In this document: one piece after another, positions 6,573 to 14,681 of the stretch | Layout of the letters: every line of letters begins with the position of its first letter | How positions within the stretch are numbered: position 1 is the stretch's first letter | Source: a virus | IMG/VR virus record: IMGVR_UViG_3300042470_000386 | Location: 1-20,500 of that record | Strand: one strand, 5' to 3' | DNA length: 20,500 nucleotides | Made by a program: the position numbers and the translations under genes | The notes under the pieces: generated by a model | The model's input: the letters and a program-made list of their open reading frames with translations, nothing else | What the model was told of the DNA's origin: nothing | Database searches by the model: none

Positions 6573-8810
6573 TCATTCTCCGCTTAGGCCAGTGGCGCCA
6601 ATGCCGCCGGCAACGCCACTTGCGCCGGCCTGTCTGGTCCAGCGCTCGCGATCGCGAAGGTACTGCAACAGGCCGCGCCGCAATTCGTCGACTCGGGCGG
6701 CGTTGTAATCAGGTAATCCTGGGTCAATAGGCTCATACAACGCTGCGCCAATTCTGTTTCGCGCGCCCTCACGAATTGGGCTCATAACCCTGTTCAATGC
6801 ACCAGCAATTAAATTGCGCGGATCCGGCCTCAACTGCTCCGCGCTGATTTGGTCCATAGCGTCCAGCATAATGCCCGCCGTCTGCGACCCTGTCCGCGGC
6901 ATCATTCGAATTGCATTGCCGTACAGCTCGTCCTCTTCCCGCAGCAGCGCGCCGAGATCACTGTAGCCCTGGCGATCAACCAGGCGCCGAACCTGCGGTT
7001 GAGAAAGTGCATTACCCGCGACGTTAGACGTATCTTTTCGCTGAGCGCCGCGAAGCGCGCGCACGATTTCCCGCGGCGCAATCACATCTTGCAATTCGTT
7101 CATGGCCTGCCTGTACCCAGGCGATACCCGCTCGGCAGCGTCTGCGATTGCATCAGCAGCAGAAACAAGCAATGCGTTATCAATTCGCGCCGCGCTGTTG
7201 CGCACCAAGTTGGGGTCTTTGGCCTGCGCCTGAAGCACAATCTTGGCATAATGCAGCCGCGCCATTGGATTGTTGCGAATAGTGTCGCGCGCCAGCCCGG
7301 CTTCAACCAATTCGGAAATCATTTCATCTGCGTCTTCGAGCGCATCGCGAACAGGGCCGCGCCGCTGAAGCAAATTCAGCGCGTTTTCTGCCGCTTCGCG
7401 CTGCGACCAAGACGCTTGCGCAAACCAAGGCTCAAGAACGCGTTGAGACGTCAGTTGCACCTGTTGATTTAAGGCTTCAAGGCTGTCACCGGTATTTGTG
7501 CCTGATATGCGCCGCTCGATGCGATCTAGCGCGCCCCGAACGCGCTCGCGCATTCTATTGAGCGCAATATCGCCAGTTCGACCGGGCAATTCTGCCAGCG
7601 TGCGCGCGCGCCGCACCCCAGCCTCGCCAAGAATGTCTGCAAATACGCGCGCTTGTCCCGTCCCTTGCGCGCTTTCCAGGCGATTGACCAAAGATTCCGG
7701 ATCAATGTCCGCGCGCTGCGCCAGTTGGGCCATAACACGCAATACGGGGTCGTCTGCGTTTGGCGGGCGCTCTGGCGGGCGCCCCAGATTGCCGCCAAAA
7801 GAACCAAGAGAATTGGGGCGAGGCGTTGGTATGGCGTTGTAAATAGCGCGGCCCAACGGCTGCAACGCACCAAGAGATTGTTTTGCACCAACAACGCCAA
7901 GGCCGCCAAGGGCTCCCACACCAGCGCCAGACAAAGCGCCGCTTACGGGGTCGTCTGGATCAAGCATGGCGCCAAAGCCGCCGCCCACTGCGCCGCCAGC
8001 GGCAGCGCCTGCGCCCAATCTCCCCAAAAGGCCAAGCCCTGAGCGCGAATTAAGGCCCGCGCCTGCAGCCTGAAAACCACCGCCAAATGCGCCGCCAAGC
8101 AACGCGCCCTCTAATGCAGACTGGCCGCGCGCGCTTCCTTCACCCGCTCCATAACCATACAGACCGCCAATGCCAGCGCCGCTAGACGCAGCCAAGCCAA
8201 CGCGGCCAGGAGCATTTAGACCCTGCATTCCCCGAAACGCCCGCGTCGCCGCTAGGCCGGGGACTAAACTAGCGCCAATGTTTGCGCCCATATACGCGAG
8301 CGGCTGCGCTTCAATTGCCACTTGGCGCGCGCCGCGCATCATGTTGCGGTTTGCCAGTTCTTCCGGCGTGGTCGTGGCAGCAAAACTTCGATTGGCGCGT
8401 GCTGTTGGGTCCAACCCTGTTGAACGCAAAAGCTGATTCCAGCCGATTGCTTCGTTCATGGTTTCAATTGGGGCCATCAACAGGCCGCCAGTTTGATTTA
8501 GCGCTTGCCCAAAATCACCGCGGCCGACACTTGAGCCGATCGCATTCACACGCGAGCCGATTTCGTCGGAGAAAGGCAGCAAGTCGGCAACGCCCTGCGC
8601 CGCTGCAAACACTGGCGACTCAGCTGAGCGGCGCTGTTGCTCGTTCAAACGCAATACGTGCGATTCCTCCCAGCGCCCGTTTACAAACTGCAAGCGCTGC
8701 CCGGTTTGCGGATTCGTTGCGGTGATTGGGCGCTGGGACGCCAGAGGGCGCCATTGCCCGTCAACATACTCCAAACGCTCGCCGGTTTGTGGATTGGTCG
8801 CTGTGATCAT
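6573..8810 (-). CDS. Putative large ejection (internal virion) protein, 745 aa
   Basis: 745 residues; the ATG at 8810 overlaps the previous stop as TGATG. The N-terminus carries a duplicated short motif, ITATNPQTGERLEYVDGQW (residues 2-20) and ITATNPQTGQRLQFVNGRW (29-47), a type that occurs at the start of large phage internal proteins. Next comes AAQGVADLLPFSDEIGSR (about 70-87), related to the motif in the 468-residue protein. A Gly/Ala-rich glycine-zipper region (about 201-310) follows, then a long helical Arg/Ala/Leu-rich part to the end. No lysozyme or transglycosylase signature was seen. The likely role is an ejected protein that inserts in or spans the envelope during DNA delivery. It is the largest complete protein in the window and sits between two other putative ejection proteins. 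Confidence 0.75.
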   Translation of the reverse strand: MITATNPQTGERLEYVDGQWRPLASQRPITATNPQTGQRLQFVNGRWEESHVLRLNEQQRRSAESPVFAAAQGVADLLPFSDEIGSRVNAIGSSVGRGDFGQALNQTGGLLMAPIETMNEAIGWNQLLRSTGLDPTARANRSFAATTTPEELANRNMMRGARQVAIEAQPLAYMGANIGASLVPGLAATRAFRGMQGLNAPGRVGLAASSGAGIGGLYGYGAGEGSARGQSALEGALLGGAFGGGFQAAGAGLNSRSGLGLLGRLGAGAAAGGAVGGGFGAMLDPDDPVSGALSGAGVGALGGLGVVGAKQSLGALQPLGRAIYNAIPTPRPNSLGSFGGNLGRPPERPPNADDPVLRVMAQLAQRADIDPESLVNRLESAQGTGQARVFADILGEAGVRRARTLAELPGRTGDIALNRMRERVRGALDRIERRISGTNTGDSLEALNQQVQLTSQRVLEPWFAQASWSQREAAENALNLLQRRGPVRDALEDADEMISELVEAGLARDTIRNNPMARLHYAKIVLQAQAKDPNLVRNSAARIDNALLVSAADAIADAAERVSPGYRQAMNELQDVIAPREIVRALRGAQRKDTSNVAGNALSQPQVRRLVDRQGYSDLGALLREEDELYGNAIRMMPRTGSQTAGIMLDAMDQISAEQLRPDPRNLIAGALNRVMSPIREGARNRIGAALYEPIDPGLPDYNAARVDELRRGLLQYLRDRERWTRQAGASGVAGGIGATGLSGE
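6578..6581 (-). promoter_or_regulatory. Ribosome binding site of the 49-residue membrane peptide
   Basis: GGAG on the coding strand, six bases ahead of the ATG at 6571 and overlapping the last codons of the upstream gene. It selects the ATG at 6571 rather than the ATG five bases upstream, which gives no useful frame. Confidence 0.7.
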
Positions 8811-10396
8811 CAGTCGATCCTAAAACCTGGCGGCGGGGTGGGCACTGCACCGCCAGACGGACCAGGCGGCGCGGCGGCTGGCGTTGGTCGAGCCCATGAC
8901 GAGTCAACTTGCCATGATGGCCTGTTGGCCGACTGGCCTGATTGCGTTGCTGTTAAAGATTGTTCCGCGGCAAGCATGGCCCGCGCATGCGTCTCCATGA
9001 GATCAACGACGTTCTGCCTCAACTGGGGCACGCTGTTAGAGCCAGGGTCAAGCAGGGTTGTGGCGTTTTTGATGTTGTCAAAGTCCTTGTCCGTCATCGG
9101 ATTCATGCTAACGCCCGCGGCCCTTAGTTCCATCACGCGCGAAAATGCGGCGTTGGTGGCCAAAAAGCCCAAGCGCCCCCGAAGTTGCGCTTGCTCACTC
9201 GCCGGGATCCTCGCAAGAGCCTCCGCGGCAAGTCCCACTTGCGGGTTGAGCGCGCCGTGCCTGTCAAGCAAGGCTAGGGCCTGTTCGCCGTAATTAATAA
9301 TCGCGGCCGAATTCTGAAGGGCGCCTAAATCAAAGCCGCCCGAAGCGCCGCCTTTAGCGCCGCCCCCTCCTAAACTTCCAGCCGCGTTAAGCGCCCGACG
9401 TCGCAAGTTAATCTCTTCTCTCCTTAAACCAATTTCCGCTTCTTCTGCGGCCGTCAGCGTGCCGCGCTTTTCCAATTCATAAGCGCGCTGTTGCCTAGCA
9501 AGCGCGTCTTCCCGCGCGCGGGTGTCGCGCGTTTCGTTCCGGCGACCAAACCACGCGGCAATGTCCTCTGGCGCCATGGCCTCAAGTTCGCGGCGATCAT
9601 CGGCGCTGAGATTTGGATCGGCCAACGCCTGCGCCTTTACGCGCCGCGCTTGCTGAAGCAGCGTTTGCTGGTTCGCGTATTCGGTGTCCTCGCGCTCATT
9701 TTCGACGGTTTCGCGCGCGCGCTGCTCACGCAGCCAGTCCGATTGTTCGCGCCGCAAGCCGCGCTGCGACTGCCCCTCAAGCGCTTGACCAACTTGCGTG
9801 AACGCATCGCCAACTGGCCCGCCTTCGCCAGCATTCAGAAACGCTCCGGCCATTTGAAACCATGTTTGCGGGTCAATCTGCCCAAGTCGCTGCGCCGCCG
9901 CGTCCCACATTGAGGACGGCGCGGCTTGCACTGGCGGTAATGCGGGCGTTCTGGCCAGCTGCTCGGGCGTGACGCGCGTTAAATCTTTGCGCGGGGCAAG
10001 CGGATTAAACACGCTGTTGATCTGCATGTCTGGCGTAGATACGCCACCAAGCATCGGCTGTTGCGGCATGAGATCGTTGCCCACAGGGCGCCCGCCCAAG
10101 CCGCCGCCGCCGAGGGGCATAGGCTGCACTACAGGCGGGGCTAAGCGCGGCTGCTGCATCGGCGGGCGCGGTTGCTGCATCGGCGGGCGCGGCTGCTGCA
10201 TCGGCTGCGCCATCGGCTGCGCCATTGGCTGCGGAGACGTCTGCCCCGCCGCGTCCAGCCCCATCGGACGCCCGCCCATTCCAAAGGCCGATTGCATAAA
10301 GGCCGGCTGCTGCATTTGCCGCAGTCGCCGCAACAGGCCGCCCTCTTGCATATCCTGGCGCGGTTGCATCCACGGGGCTTGATAAAGAGCAAACAT
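8810..10396 (-). CDS. Putative ejection/internal virion protein with Met-Gln-Pro repeats, 528 aa
   Basis: 528 residues. The first ~135 residues are low complexity, rich in Met, Gln, Pro and Gly, with tandem MAQP and MQQPRPP repeats (about 58-84). Residues about 155-200 include SMWDAAAQRLGQIDPQTWFQ and a Gly-rich turn. A long charged coiled coil follows (about 205-340, many Arg/Glu/Gln), then a helical domain (about 355-480: NYGEQALALLDRHGALNPQ) and a Pro/Ala-rich tail. The start has GAGAGG seven bases upstream and lies 3 bases after the stop of the S74 gene. Its neighbours and composition fit a virion-internal or tail-tip protein; the middle region resembles phage proteins annotated loosely as DNA transfer or injection proteins, but I see no diagnostic motif. 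Confidence 0.68.
   Translation of the reverse strand: MFALYQAPWMQPRQDMQEGGLLRRLRQMQQPAFMQSAFGMGGRPMGLDAAGQTSPQPMAQPMAQPMQQPRPPMQQPRPPMQQPRLAPPVVQPMPLGGGGLGGRPVGNDLMPQQPMLGGVSTPDMQINSVFNPLAPRKDLTRVTPEQLARTPALPPVQAAPSSMWDAAAQRLGQIDPQTWFQMAGAFLNAGEGGPVGDAFTQVGQALEGQSQRGLRREQSDWLREQRARETVENEREDTEYANQQTLLQQARRVKAQALADPNLSADDRRELEAMAPEDIAAWFGRRNETRDTRAREDALARQQRAYELEKRGTLTAAEEAEIGLRREEINLRRRALNAAGSLGGGGAKGGASGGFDLGALQNSAAIINYGEQALALLDRHGALNPQVGLAAEALARIPASEQAQLRGRLGFLATNAAFSRVMELRAAGVSMNPMTDKDFDNIKNATTLLDPGSNSVPQLRQNVVDLMETHARAMLAAEQSLTATQSGQSANRPSWQVDSSWARPTPAAAPPGPSGGAVPTPPPGFRID
10147..10231 (-). repeat. Tandem Met-Gln-Pro repeat DNA
   Basis: Three 21-base units (plus strand core CTGCATCGGCGGGCGCGG) followed by shorter 12-base units (CATCGGCTGCGC) encode MQQPRPP and MAQP repeats in the N-terminal part of the 528-residue protein. 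Units differ by single bases. Confidence 0.8.
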
Positions 10397-10399
10397 ACG

Positions 10400-12013
10400 T
10401 CAGCCTCTCCACGCAGCAAGGCCCGCGTAGTCAACCGCGCGGAAACCGTCGAGCAAGAACACGAACTGCGGCGCAATTTTCTCCAACTCGTCCGCCATGA
10501 CGCCAAAGCGTAGCGGCGCATCGTCGTCTTCTTCGTTGTAATGGAACGTCCACCAACGGACGCCGCGCGGATCTTCGCCAATCAACTTGGCATTTTTTTT
10601 GCGGCGAGGATCTGACGTAGGGCTGAAAAACCCGCCAGCACCCATCATACCCATCGGGCCAAACAGGCCGCTGCCAATGCCGGCAAGGCCCGCGCCAACA
10701 CCAAGCGCCGTCATGAAGGGATTTTGCCGCGGCACAAGTTGCTCTTGCGTCCCTGTCGTCGTTCCATACCGATCGGAGGGTAGGCCGTTGTACATATTGG
10801 CCAACCAGCCGATGTTATTGCGCTCGGCGTTGGCGTTGTAATCGTACCGCTGCCTATCTGCATCAATAAGCGCCTGGTTCTGCGCGTCGATCATGGCGCC
10901 GGCTTGACCCAGTGTGTTAGTCGGCATCATGCTGTAGTCGAACAGGCCCGGCAGCGCAGACAGACCGCGCAAGCCGGCTTGGTTGGCCCCCTGGAACATG
11001 TCGAACAGCGATCCGGCGCCAGCCATGCGCCGTTGCGCGTCCTCGCCAAACAGGCCAGCTGCCGCGCCAAAGCCCTGCATCTGCGCCGCGCGGTCGCGAG
11101 CGAATGAATCGTCAGCCGCGCCAAAGCCCTGCATTGCGGCGGCGCGATCCTGCGCTGACAGGCCCGCCGCCGCATTAAGCGCGCCAAGTGATCGGCCCGT
11201 CCCGCTTTCGATAAGATCGGCAGCCATTCCCAGCCCCTGTTGTCGCCGCGCCAAATCGGCTGCATTGACGCCCGCCAATGCGTTGGCCGCGCTCAATTGG
11301 GCTTGGCGCTCTTGCGCATAAGCAGGCGCGTAAATGTCGCTGTACAGACCGCTTAGACTGTCGCCCAGCGCGCCGGCATATTGCGCCGTACCCTGCATGC
11401 CAGCGCGCCTAAAAGCGCTGTCTACCTGGTTTTGAATTTGGTTTGCGCCGCGGCTGTACATTTGAGCGAGAAACGGATTGTTGGCCAACATTTGCCCGCT
11501 GGCGGTCTGCTGCAGCGCATCAACACCGGCCTGCACCTGCCCAGGGTCGGACAAGGCGCTAACAAAAGGATTTGCCTGTTGCCCGGTCTGCGCGATTTGC
11601 TGCGTAAACGGGTTGGCCTGTTGCCCGGTCTGCGCGATCTGTCCGCCAAATCCCGACGATTGACCACCAATGCCCGCCAGACCGGCCATGAATGGGTTGT
11701 TCATGCCGCCCATGGCCGCCTGCGCCATCACACCAAAGCCTGGCATTGCTCCGCTCATATTGCGAGCGGCGGCGCCATACCCCATGCCAAGGAAAGGCGC
11801 GGGCTGCATACCCATGGCGGTCATCTGGTCCAGCGCGGCGCCCGTCTCAAACGAGAACGGCGCGACCGTTTGGCCGGGGTAATATGCCGGCATGCCCTGA
11901 TTTGCAGCCGCCGTAGCGCGGGCAAATAGATCCTGCCGCATTTGCTGCGTAAGTGGATCGGGCGCGGCCGTCTGTGTCGATGTGGTTGTTTCGCGCCGCG
12001 TTCCGCTGCTCAT
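10400..12013 (-). CDS. NPF-rich virion protein with C-terminal S74-type chaperone domain
   Basis: 537 residues; the ATG at 12013 overlaps the GNAT-like gene's stop as ATGA. The body is Ala/Gln/Gly-rich and helical, with NPF motifs near residues 106, 134, 148, 179 and 431 and internal repeats (QIAQTGQQANPF twice; DRAAxMQGFGAA twice). A glycine-zipper-like stretch lies at about 438-463. The last ~70 residues look like the intramolecular chaperone domain of peptidase S74: SDPRRKKNAKLIG, a middle WTFHYN, RFGVMADELEKIAP and a final DGFRAVDY. In endosialidase-type fibres a Ser-Lys dyad spaced five residues apart performs self-cleavage; Ser467 and Lys472 fit that spacing. The domain normally assists trimer folding and is then cut off. 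Its position beside the ejection proteins suggests a tail-tip or ejection component. Domain call good, role inferred. Confidence 0.78.
   Translation of the reverse strand: MSSGTRRETTTSTQTAAPDPLTQQMRQDLFARATAAANQGMPAYYPGQTVAPFSFETGAALDQMTAMGMQPAPFLGMGYGAAARNMSGAMPGFGVMAQAAMGGMNNPFMAGLAGIGGQSSGFGGQIAQTGQQANPFTQQIAQTGQQANPFVSALSDPGQVQAGVDALQQTASGQMLANNPFLAQMYSRGANQIQNQVDSAFRRAGMQGTAQYAGALGDSLSGLYSDIYAPAYAQERQAQLSAANALAGVNAADLARRQQGLGMAADLIESGTGRSLGALNAAAGLSAQDRAAAMQGFGAADDSFARDRAAQMQGFGAAAGLFGEDAQRRMAGAGSLFDMFQGANQAGLRGLSALPGLFDYSMMPTNTLGQAGAMIDAQNQALIDADRQRYDYNANAERNNIGWLANMYNGLPSDRYGTTTGTQEQLVPRQNPFMTALGVGAGLAGIGSGLFGPMGMMGAGGFFSPTSDPRRKKNAKLIGEDPRGVRWWTFHYNEEDDDAPLRFGVMADELEKIAPQFVFLLDGFRAVDYAGLAAWRG
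11565..11641 (-). repeat. Tandem repeat encoding QIAQTGQQANPF
   Basis: Two copies of about 35 bases (11565-11599 and 11607-11641) with three or four mismatches. They duplicate an NPF-bearing segment in the S74-domain protein. Confidence 0.8.
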
Positions 12014-12513
12014 TGTGGGGCCTCGCCGGTAAAATTATCTGCCCGAATTTCAAATTCCAAAACGCGCGCCGTGGCCTTGAACTCGGGGAACATCCGCGCG
12101 AAACCGTCCCGCGTCGCCATTACGATGCGGTCAAAGCCATTTTCTCGACACCACGATTTCAGCTGCGTCATGCAGTTGCGCAAAACCGGCTTGTTGTCTT
12201 CAGCGGGCGACCCACCAAGCAGCACGATTTCAAGCATACGTAGGCCCGTTGGGCGGACGTCTTCGGCGACCACGGCCAGCACTCGAGGCTCATAGCCTTT
12301 TGTGCCGTAAAGCAAGCCGAACTCGCCCGACGCAACACGCTCAACGATGTGCATCGGCTCATATCGTCCGCCGCTGTGCAGGCAGGCGCGCTCGAGCAGT
12401 GGCGCAACGTATGGCCACATGTCCGACAAGTCTTCGATGGTCAGGCGCATGAAATACACCTGATCGTCGGCAAACCGCGGCTCTAAAATGCGCTCAGCGC
12501 TGCTCGCTTCCAT
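12010..12513 (-). CDS. GNAT-like acetyltransferase-fold protein
   Basis: 167 residues from the ATG at 12513 (GAGGG just upstream, overlapping the preceding gene by 31 bases). A second start at 12450 (Met22, AGGTG seven bases upstream) gives 146 residues beginning MRLTIEDLSDMWPYVAPLLE and matches the usual GNAT N-terminus better. The pattern fits the phage GNAT-like proteins often found in podovirus structural operons: an N-terminal helix pair, GEFGLLYGTKGYEPRVLAVV as beta-strand core (about 63-82), RMLEIVLLGGSP (about 91-102), a helix LRNCMTQLKSWCRENGFDRI (about 111-130), then a strand. A canonical acetyl-CoA loop (Q/RxxGxG/A) is not clear, so catalytic activity is uncertain. The ATGA overlap with the S74-domain gene suggests the two products work together, perhaps by modifying a virion protein. 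Confidence 0.65.
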   Translation of the reverse strand: MEASSAERILEPRFADDQVYFMRLTIEDLSDMWPYVAPLLERACLHSGGRYEPMHIVERVASGEFGLLYGTKGYEPRVLAVVAEDVRPTGLRMLEIVLLGGSPAEDNKPVLRNCMTQLKSWCRENGFDRIVMATRDGFARMFPEFKATARVLEFEIRADNFTGEAPQ

Positions 12514-12698
12514 ACGCCCTCGCTCACTTGCACGTAAATGTAATTTGCATCGATTGCGATCTTGATATTTGAGGCGGTCGCATCCGAACCGGTTGCCGGC
12601 GTAAACTCGACCGGCAAATAATTATCAACGATGCCCATTTTGTCCGCCATCTTGGCCGTCGTGTCGCCGGTTATCGGGATGCGAACAGAAGGGCGCAT
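12483..12698 (-). CDS. Small beta-rich phage protein (71 aa)
   Basis: 71 residues, start overlapping the Gly/Met/Pro-rich gene as TAATG and end overlapping the GNAT-like gene. The sequence begins [20 protein letters not shown] and ends with NYIYVQVSEGVWKRAALSAF. The element NYIYVxVxxxxWKRxALS is a strand-turn-strand that recurs in small phage virion-associated proteins and at fibre C-termini. It probably folds as a small beta domain. The role is unknown; location in the neck cluster suggests a structural or assembly component. Confidence 0.72.
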   Translation of the reverse strand: MRPSVRIPITGDTTAKMADKMGIVDNYLPVEFTPATGSDATASNIKIAIDANYIYVQVSEGVWKRAALSAF

Positions 12699-13135
12699 TA
12701 GCCGCCGCGCATGCCGATGGGCGCGCCGAAGGGAACGCCGCTAGGCAGGCTGCCAGGCATACCGCCGAACATGCCGCCAGGCATGCCGCCAAACATACCG
12801 CCAGGCATACCGCCGAACATGTTGCCAGGCATGCCAGTAGGCAGGCCGCCGGGCGCGCCGGGTTGCTGCGTAGCCGTCAATGGGTCGGGCTGGCCGCCGC
12901 CAAGCACGCCCCTTGGAAATTGCGGCATGCTGACCTGAGAAATTACGCTGGGGTCAAGCATGCCGCCAGGCATGCCGGGCATGCTGCCGGGCATGCCAAC
13001 ACCCCTTGGAAATTGCGGCATACTCACTTGCGGGCTCATGCCGCCGCCAGCCATTGCGCCGCCGCCCCTTGGAAACTGAGGCATCCCCATTTGCTGGCCC
13101 ATACCGCCGCCAGCCATTCTGTTTGCAATGCCCAT
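12698..13135 (-). CDS. Gly/Met/Pro-rich repeat protein (145 aa)
   Basis: 145 residues of extreme composition, dominated by Gly, Met and Pro. It has three MPQFPRG boxes (about residues 18-24, 39-45 and 72-78), runs of MPG/GMPG, and a tandem FGGMPGGM array (about 107-129). No charged core, membrane segment or signal peptide is visible, so it is expected to be largely disordered or a loose polyproline/glycine structure. It overlaps both neighbours as TAATG: the nozzle-like gene upstream and the 71-residue gene downstream. That tight coupling and the absence of frameshifts across the repeats support it being translated. I do not recognise a family; possible roles are a flexible linker, a minor virion protein, or an internal protein packed with the ejection machinery. 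Confidence 0.72.
   Translation of the reverse strand: MGIANRMAGGGMGQQMGMPQFPRGGGAMAGGGMSPQVSMPQFPRGVGMPGSMPGMPGGMLDPSVISQVSMPQFPRGVLGGGQPDPLTATQQPGAPGGLPTGMPGNMFGGMPGGMFGGMPGGMFGGMPGSLPSGVPFGAPIGMRGG
12753..12835 (-). repeat. 24-base tandem repeat (three and a half copies)
   Basis: Units of 24 bases at 12753-12776, 12777-12800 and 12801-12824 plus an 11-base partial, with few mismatches. On the coding strand they encode the FGGMPGGM array of the Gly/Met/Pro-rich protein. The period is a multiple of three, so copy changes keep the frame. Confidence 0.92.
12909..13084 (-). repeat. Three dispersed 20-base boxes encoding MPQFPRG
   Basis: Copies at 12909-12928, 13002-13021 and 13065-13084; the first two are identical over 20 bases and the third differs at two positions. 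They lie within the Gly/Met/Pro-rich gene. Confidence 0.88.
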
Positions 13136-14589
13136 TATCGTGATCCCGTTGCTGCCGCCGAAATGTCAAACGCATTAATATGCGTCCATACCGCATCGGC
13201 CGGCGTAATGATCCGAACACGGTGAAATCGTCCGCCCCGACGCACAGCGCAGCGGCCGCTGGCCTGCTGGCTGGTCTGGCTGCTCCACACGAACACATCG
13301 CTTTGCCGCTCGCGCGCACCGACCTGCACTGTGGCGGTCGAAACGTCAGCCATTGGCGCGACAAATTGCGTAATCGCTCGCCCTGCGGAGTTTATCTGAA
13401 AGTCGCCCGTTTCGATCAGCGCGGCTCGCGGCGTGCCGGTGTAAAATCCCACCTTGTCATCGTGCGTGATACAGCCCCAACGCAAAGACCCACCGATAAA
13501 AGACGGATCGTCCAGCGGCGCAGGGTAGGCATCAAGCGTGCCGTAAAGCGCGTCCAGCTCCTCCAGCGTAAAACCAAGGGTCAGCATCGTGCTTAATATT
13601 TTTGCGCTTGTGTCAGCCTCATAAGACCAGCGCTGCGCCGCCCAATTGTGGATCAATACCGTGTCCACAATGCCGGCAGGGCTGTCCACACTAACAAAAC
13701 CCCAGGCGACCAGCTTGTTGTACGGGTCGACGCTCGACGTAATCAGGTGATCTTTGCCGCCAACTATTTTGTCGCGAAACCATTCGTCCACCTGCTCCGC
13801 GCCAATCGGTTGCGAGCGCTGGCCGTCAAAGCGGTAAAAACCGTCGCGGCTCATATAGAAGATGTCCGCGCCCAGCTGTGCAATTGCGCCCTGGTTGATT
13901 GGACCCCGACCGCGCTCGATCACGTCGATCTGAAACACCTGCGGCGGGCCAACATAAGCCACGCGCCGAATTGCGTACTCCTGAAACACGTACAACACGT
14001 CAGTCACAGCGAAGCCGCGCACCTCGCCGCCGTCCTCGAAGGTCTGGCTGCCCGCTTGATTGACGCCCTCTGTCCATGATGTCGGGTCTTCGATTGCCGA
14101 CCAGCGAATTTGCTGCTTGCTCGTTGCCGTCGCGCCGAGAAACAGAAAGCCAGAATAGGCCGTGACATACGACGCGCTTGGCGGCGATCCGCCCAGGGCG
14201 GCGAAATTGGCGCCCGTGCTCATCGTAATAACCTGAGGCGTATCAGCGGCGTTGGTGGCGACCATCAAATCCTTGTATTGCGCGAAATGCCACCGCCCCA
14301 CGCTGCTTGTCGTGTAATCGCCGCCGGACAATCGCGTTGCGTTGGTCCACGTTCCGCCGCCGAGTTCGTACAGCCGCGCCGCCGTGCCGGCATAGACATG
14401 CACCGATCCCGACGCATCGCGCGCCGACGTCACACCAATGGCCGCCGCAGGCAGCGCGGTGCTTTGCTCATTCACCGCGCTTAGCGGCTCATAGCCCTCT
14501 GTCGTCGGCACCACGTTGCGCGCCTCCCTGCAATGCGGGGCGCGCAGGACGGGCCGATCTGGCAGCCATGGCCCAAGCTGGACAATCAC
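13135..14589 (-). CDS. Putative tail nozzle / head-tail stabilisation protein (484 aa)
   Basis: 484 residues from the GTG at 14589, which overlaps the preceding microprotein's stop as GTGA. An in-frame ATG at 14649 would add 20 unlikely residues covering that microprotein. The start ([18 protein letters not shown], then [16 protein letters not shown]) matches a recurrent phage family whose members begin with GPWxPD and an A-x-NVxP segment. The body is beta-rich with repeated short blades, for example [18 protein letters not shown] (about 64-81), [31 protein letters not shown] (about 159-174) and [16 protein letters not shown], consistent with a propeller-like platform. In podoviruses a protein of this kind forms the nozzle below the adaptor. 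Nozzle naming is by gene order and fold pattern; packaged-DNA stabilisation is the alternative description. Confidence 0.72.
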   Translation of the reverse strand: MIVQLGPWLPDRPVLRAPHCREARNVVPTTEGYEPLSAVNEQSTALPAAAIGVTSARDASGSVHVYAGTAARLYELGGGTWTNATRLSGGDYTTSSVGRWHFAQYKDLMVATNAADTPQVITMSTGANFAALGGSPPSASYVTAYSGFLFLGATATSKQQIRWSAIEDPTSWTEGVNQAGSQTFEDGGEVRGFAVTDVLYVFQEYAIRRVAYVGPPQVFQIDVIERGRGPINQGAIAQLGADIFYMSRDGFYRFDGQRSQPIGAEQVDEWFRDKIVGGKDHLITSSVDPYNKLVAWGFVSVDSPAGIVDTVLIHNWAAQRWSYEADTSAKILSTMLTLGFTLEELDALYGTLDAYPAPLDDPSFIGGSLRWGCITHDDKVGFYTGTPRAALIETGDFQINSAGRAITQFVAPMADVSTATVQVGARERQSDVFVWSSQTSQQASGRCAVRRGGRFHRVRIITPADAVWTHINAFDISAAATGSR

Positions 14590-14681
14590 CGCCGCAGGAC
14601 CATCACGACATGCGCGAGGCTGTAGCCGGTGCACAAACCGACAGCCCACATCGCGAGCATAGCGAAAACGTCACCGTTCAC
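14586..14681 (-). CDS. 31-residue single-span membrane microprotein
   Basis: GTG at 14681 to TGA at 14586 reads MNGDVFAMLAMWAVGLCTGY, then [11 protein letters not shown]. It is one hydrophobic helix of about 23 residues with a C-terminal Arg-Arg, so the C-terminus should stay in the cytoplasm. Both ends are four-base GTGA overlaps: its start with the stop of the 58-residue gene and its stop with the start of the nozzle-like gene. That symmetric coupling, and the way it fixes the nozzle start, are the main support. Function unknown; lysis, membrane targeting of assembly, or pure translational coupling are possible. Confidence 0.6.
   Translation of the reverse strand: MNGDVFAMLAMWAVGLCTGYSLAHVVMVLRR

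Noticed and set aside
7526-7921. 131-codon frame within the 745-residue gene on the same strand
   Set aside because: It is out of frame inside a longer, well-formed coding region and has no ribosome binding site.
14590-14649. N-terminal extension of the nozzle-like protein to an ATG at 14649
   Set aside because: The extra 20 residues are Arg/Cys-rich, overlap a membrane microprotein, and the GTG at 14589 gives the expected family start with a GTGA junction.
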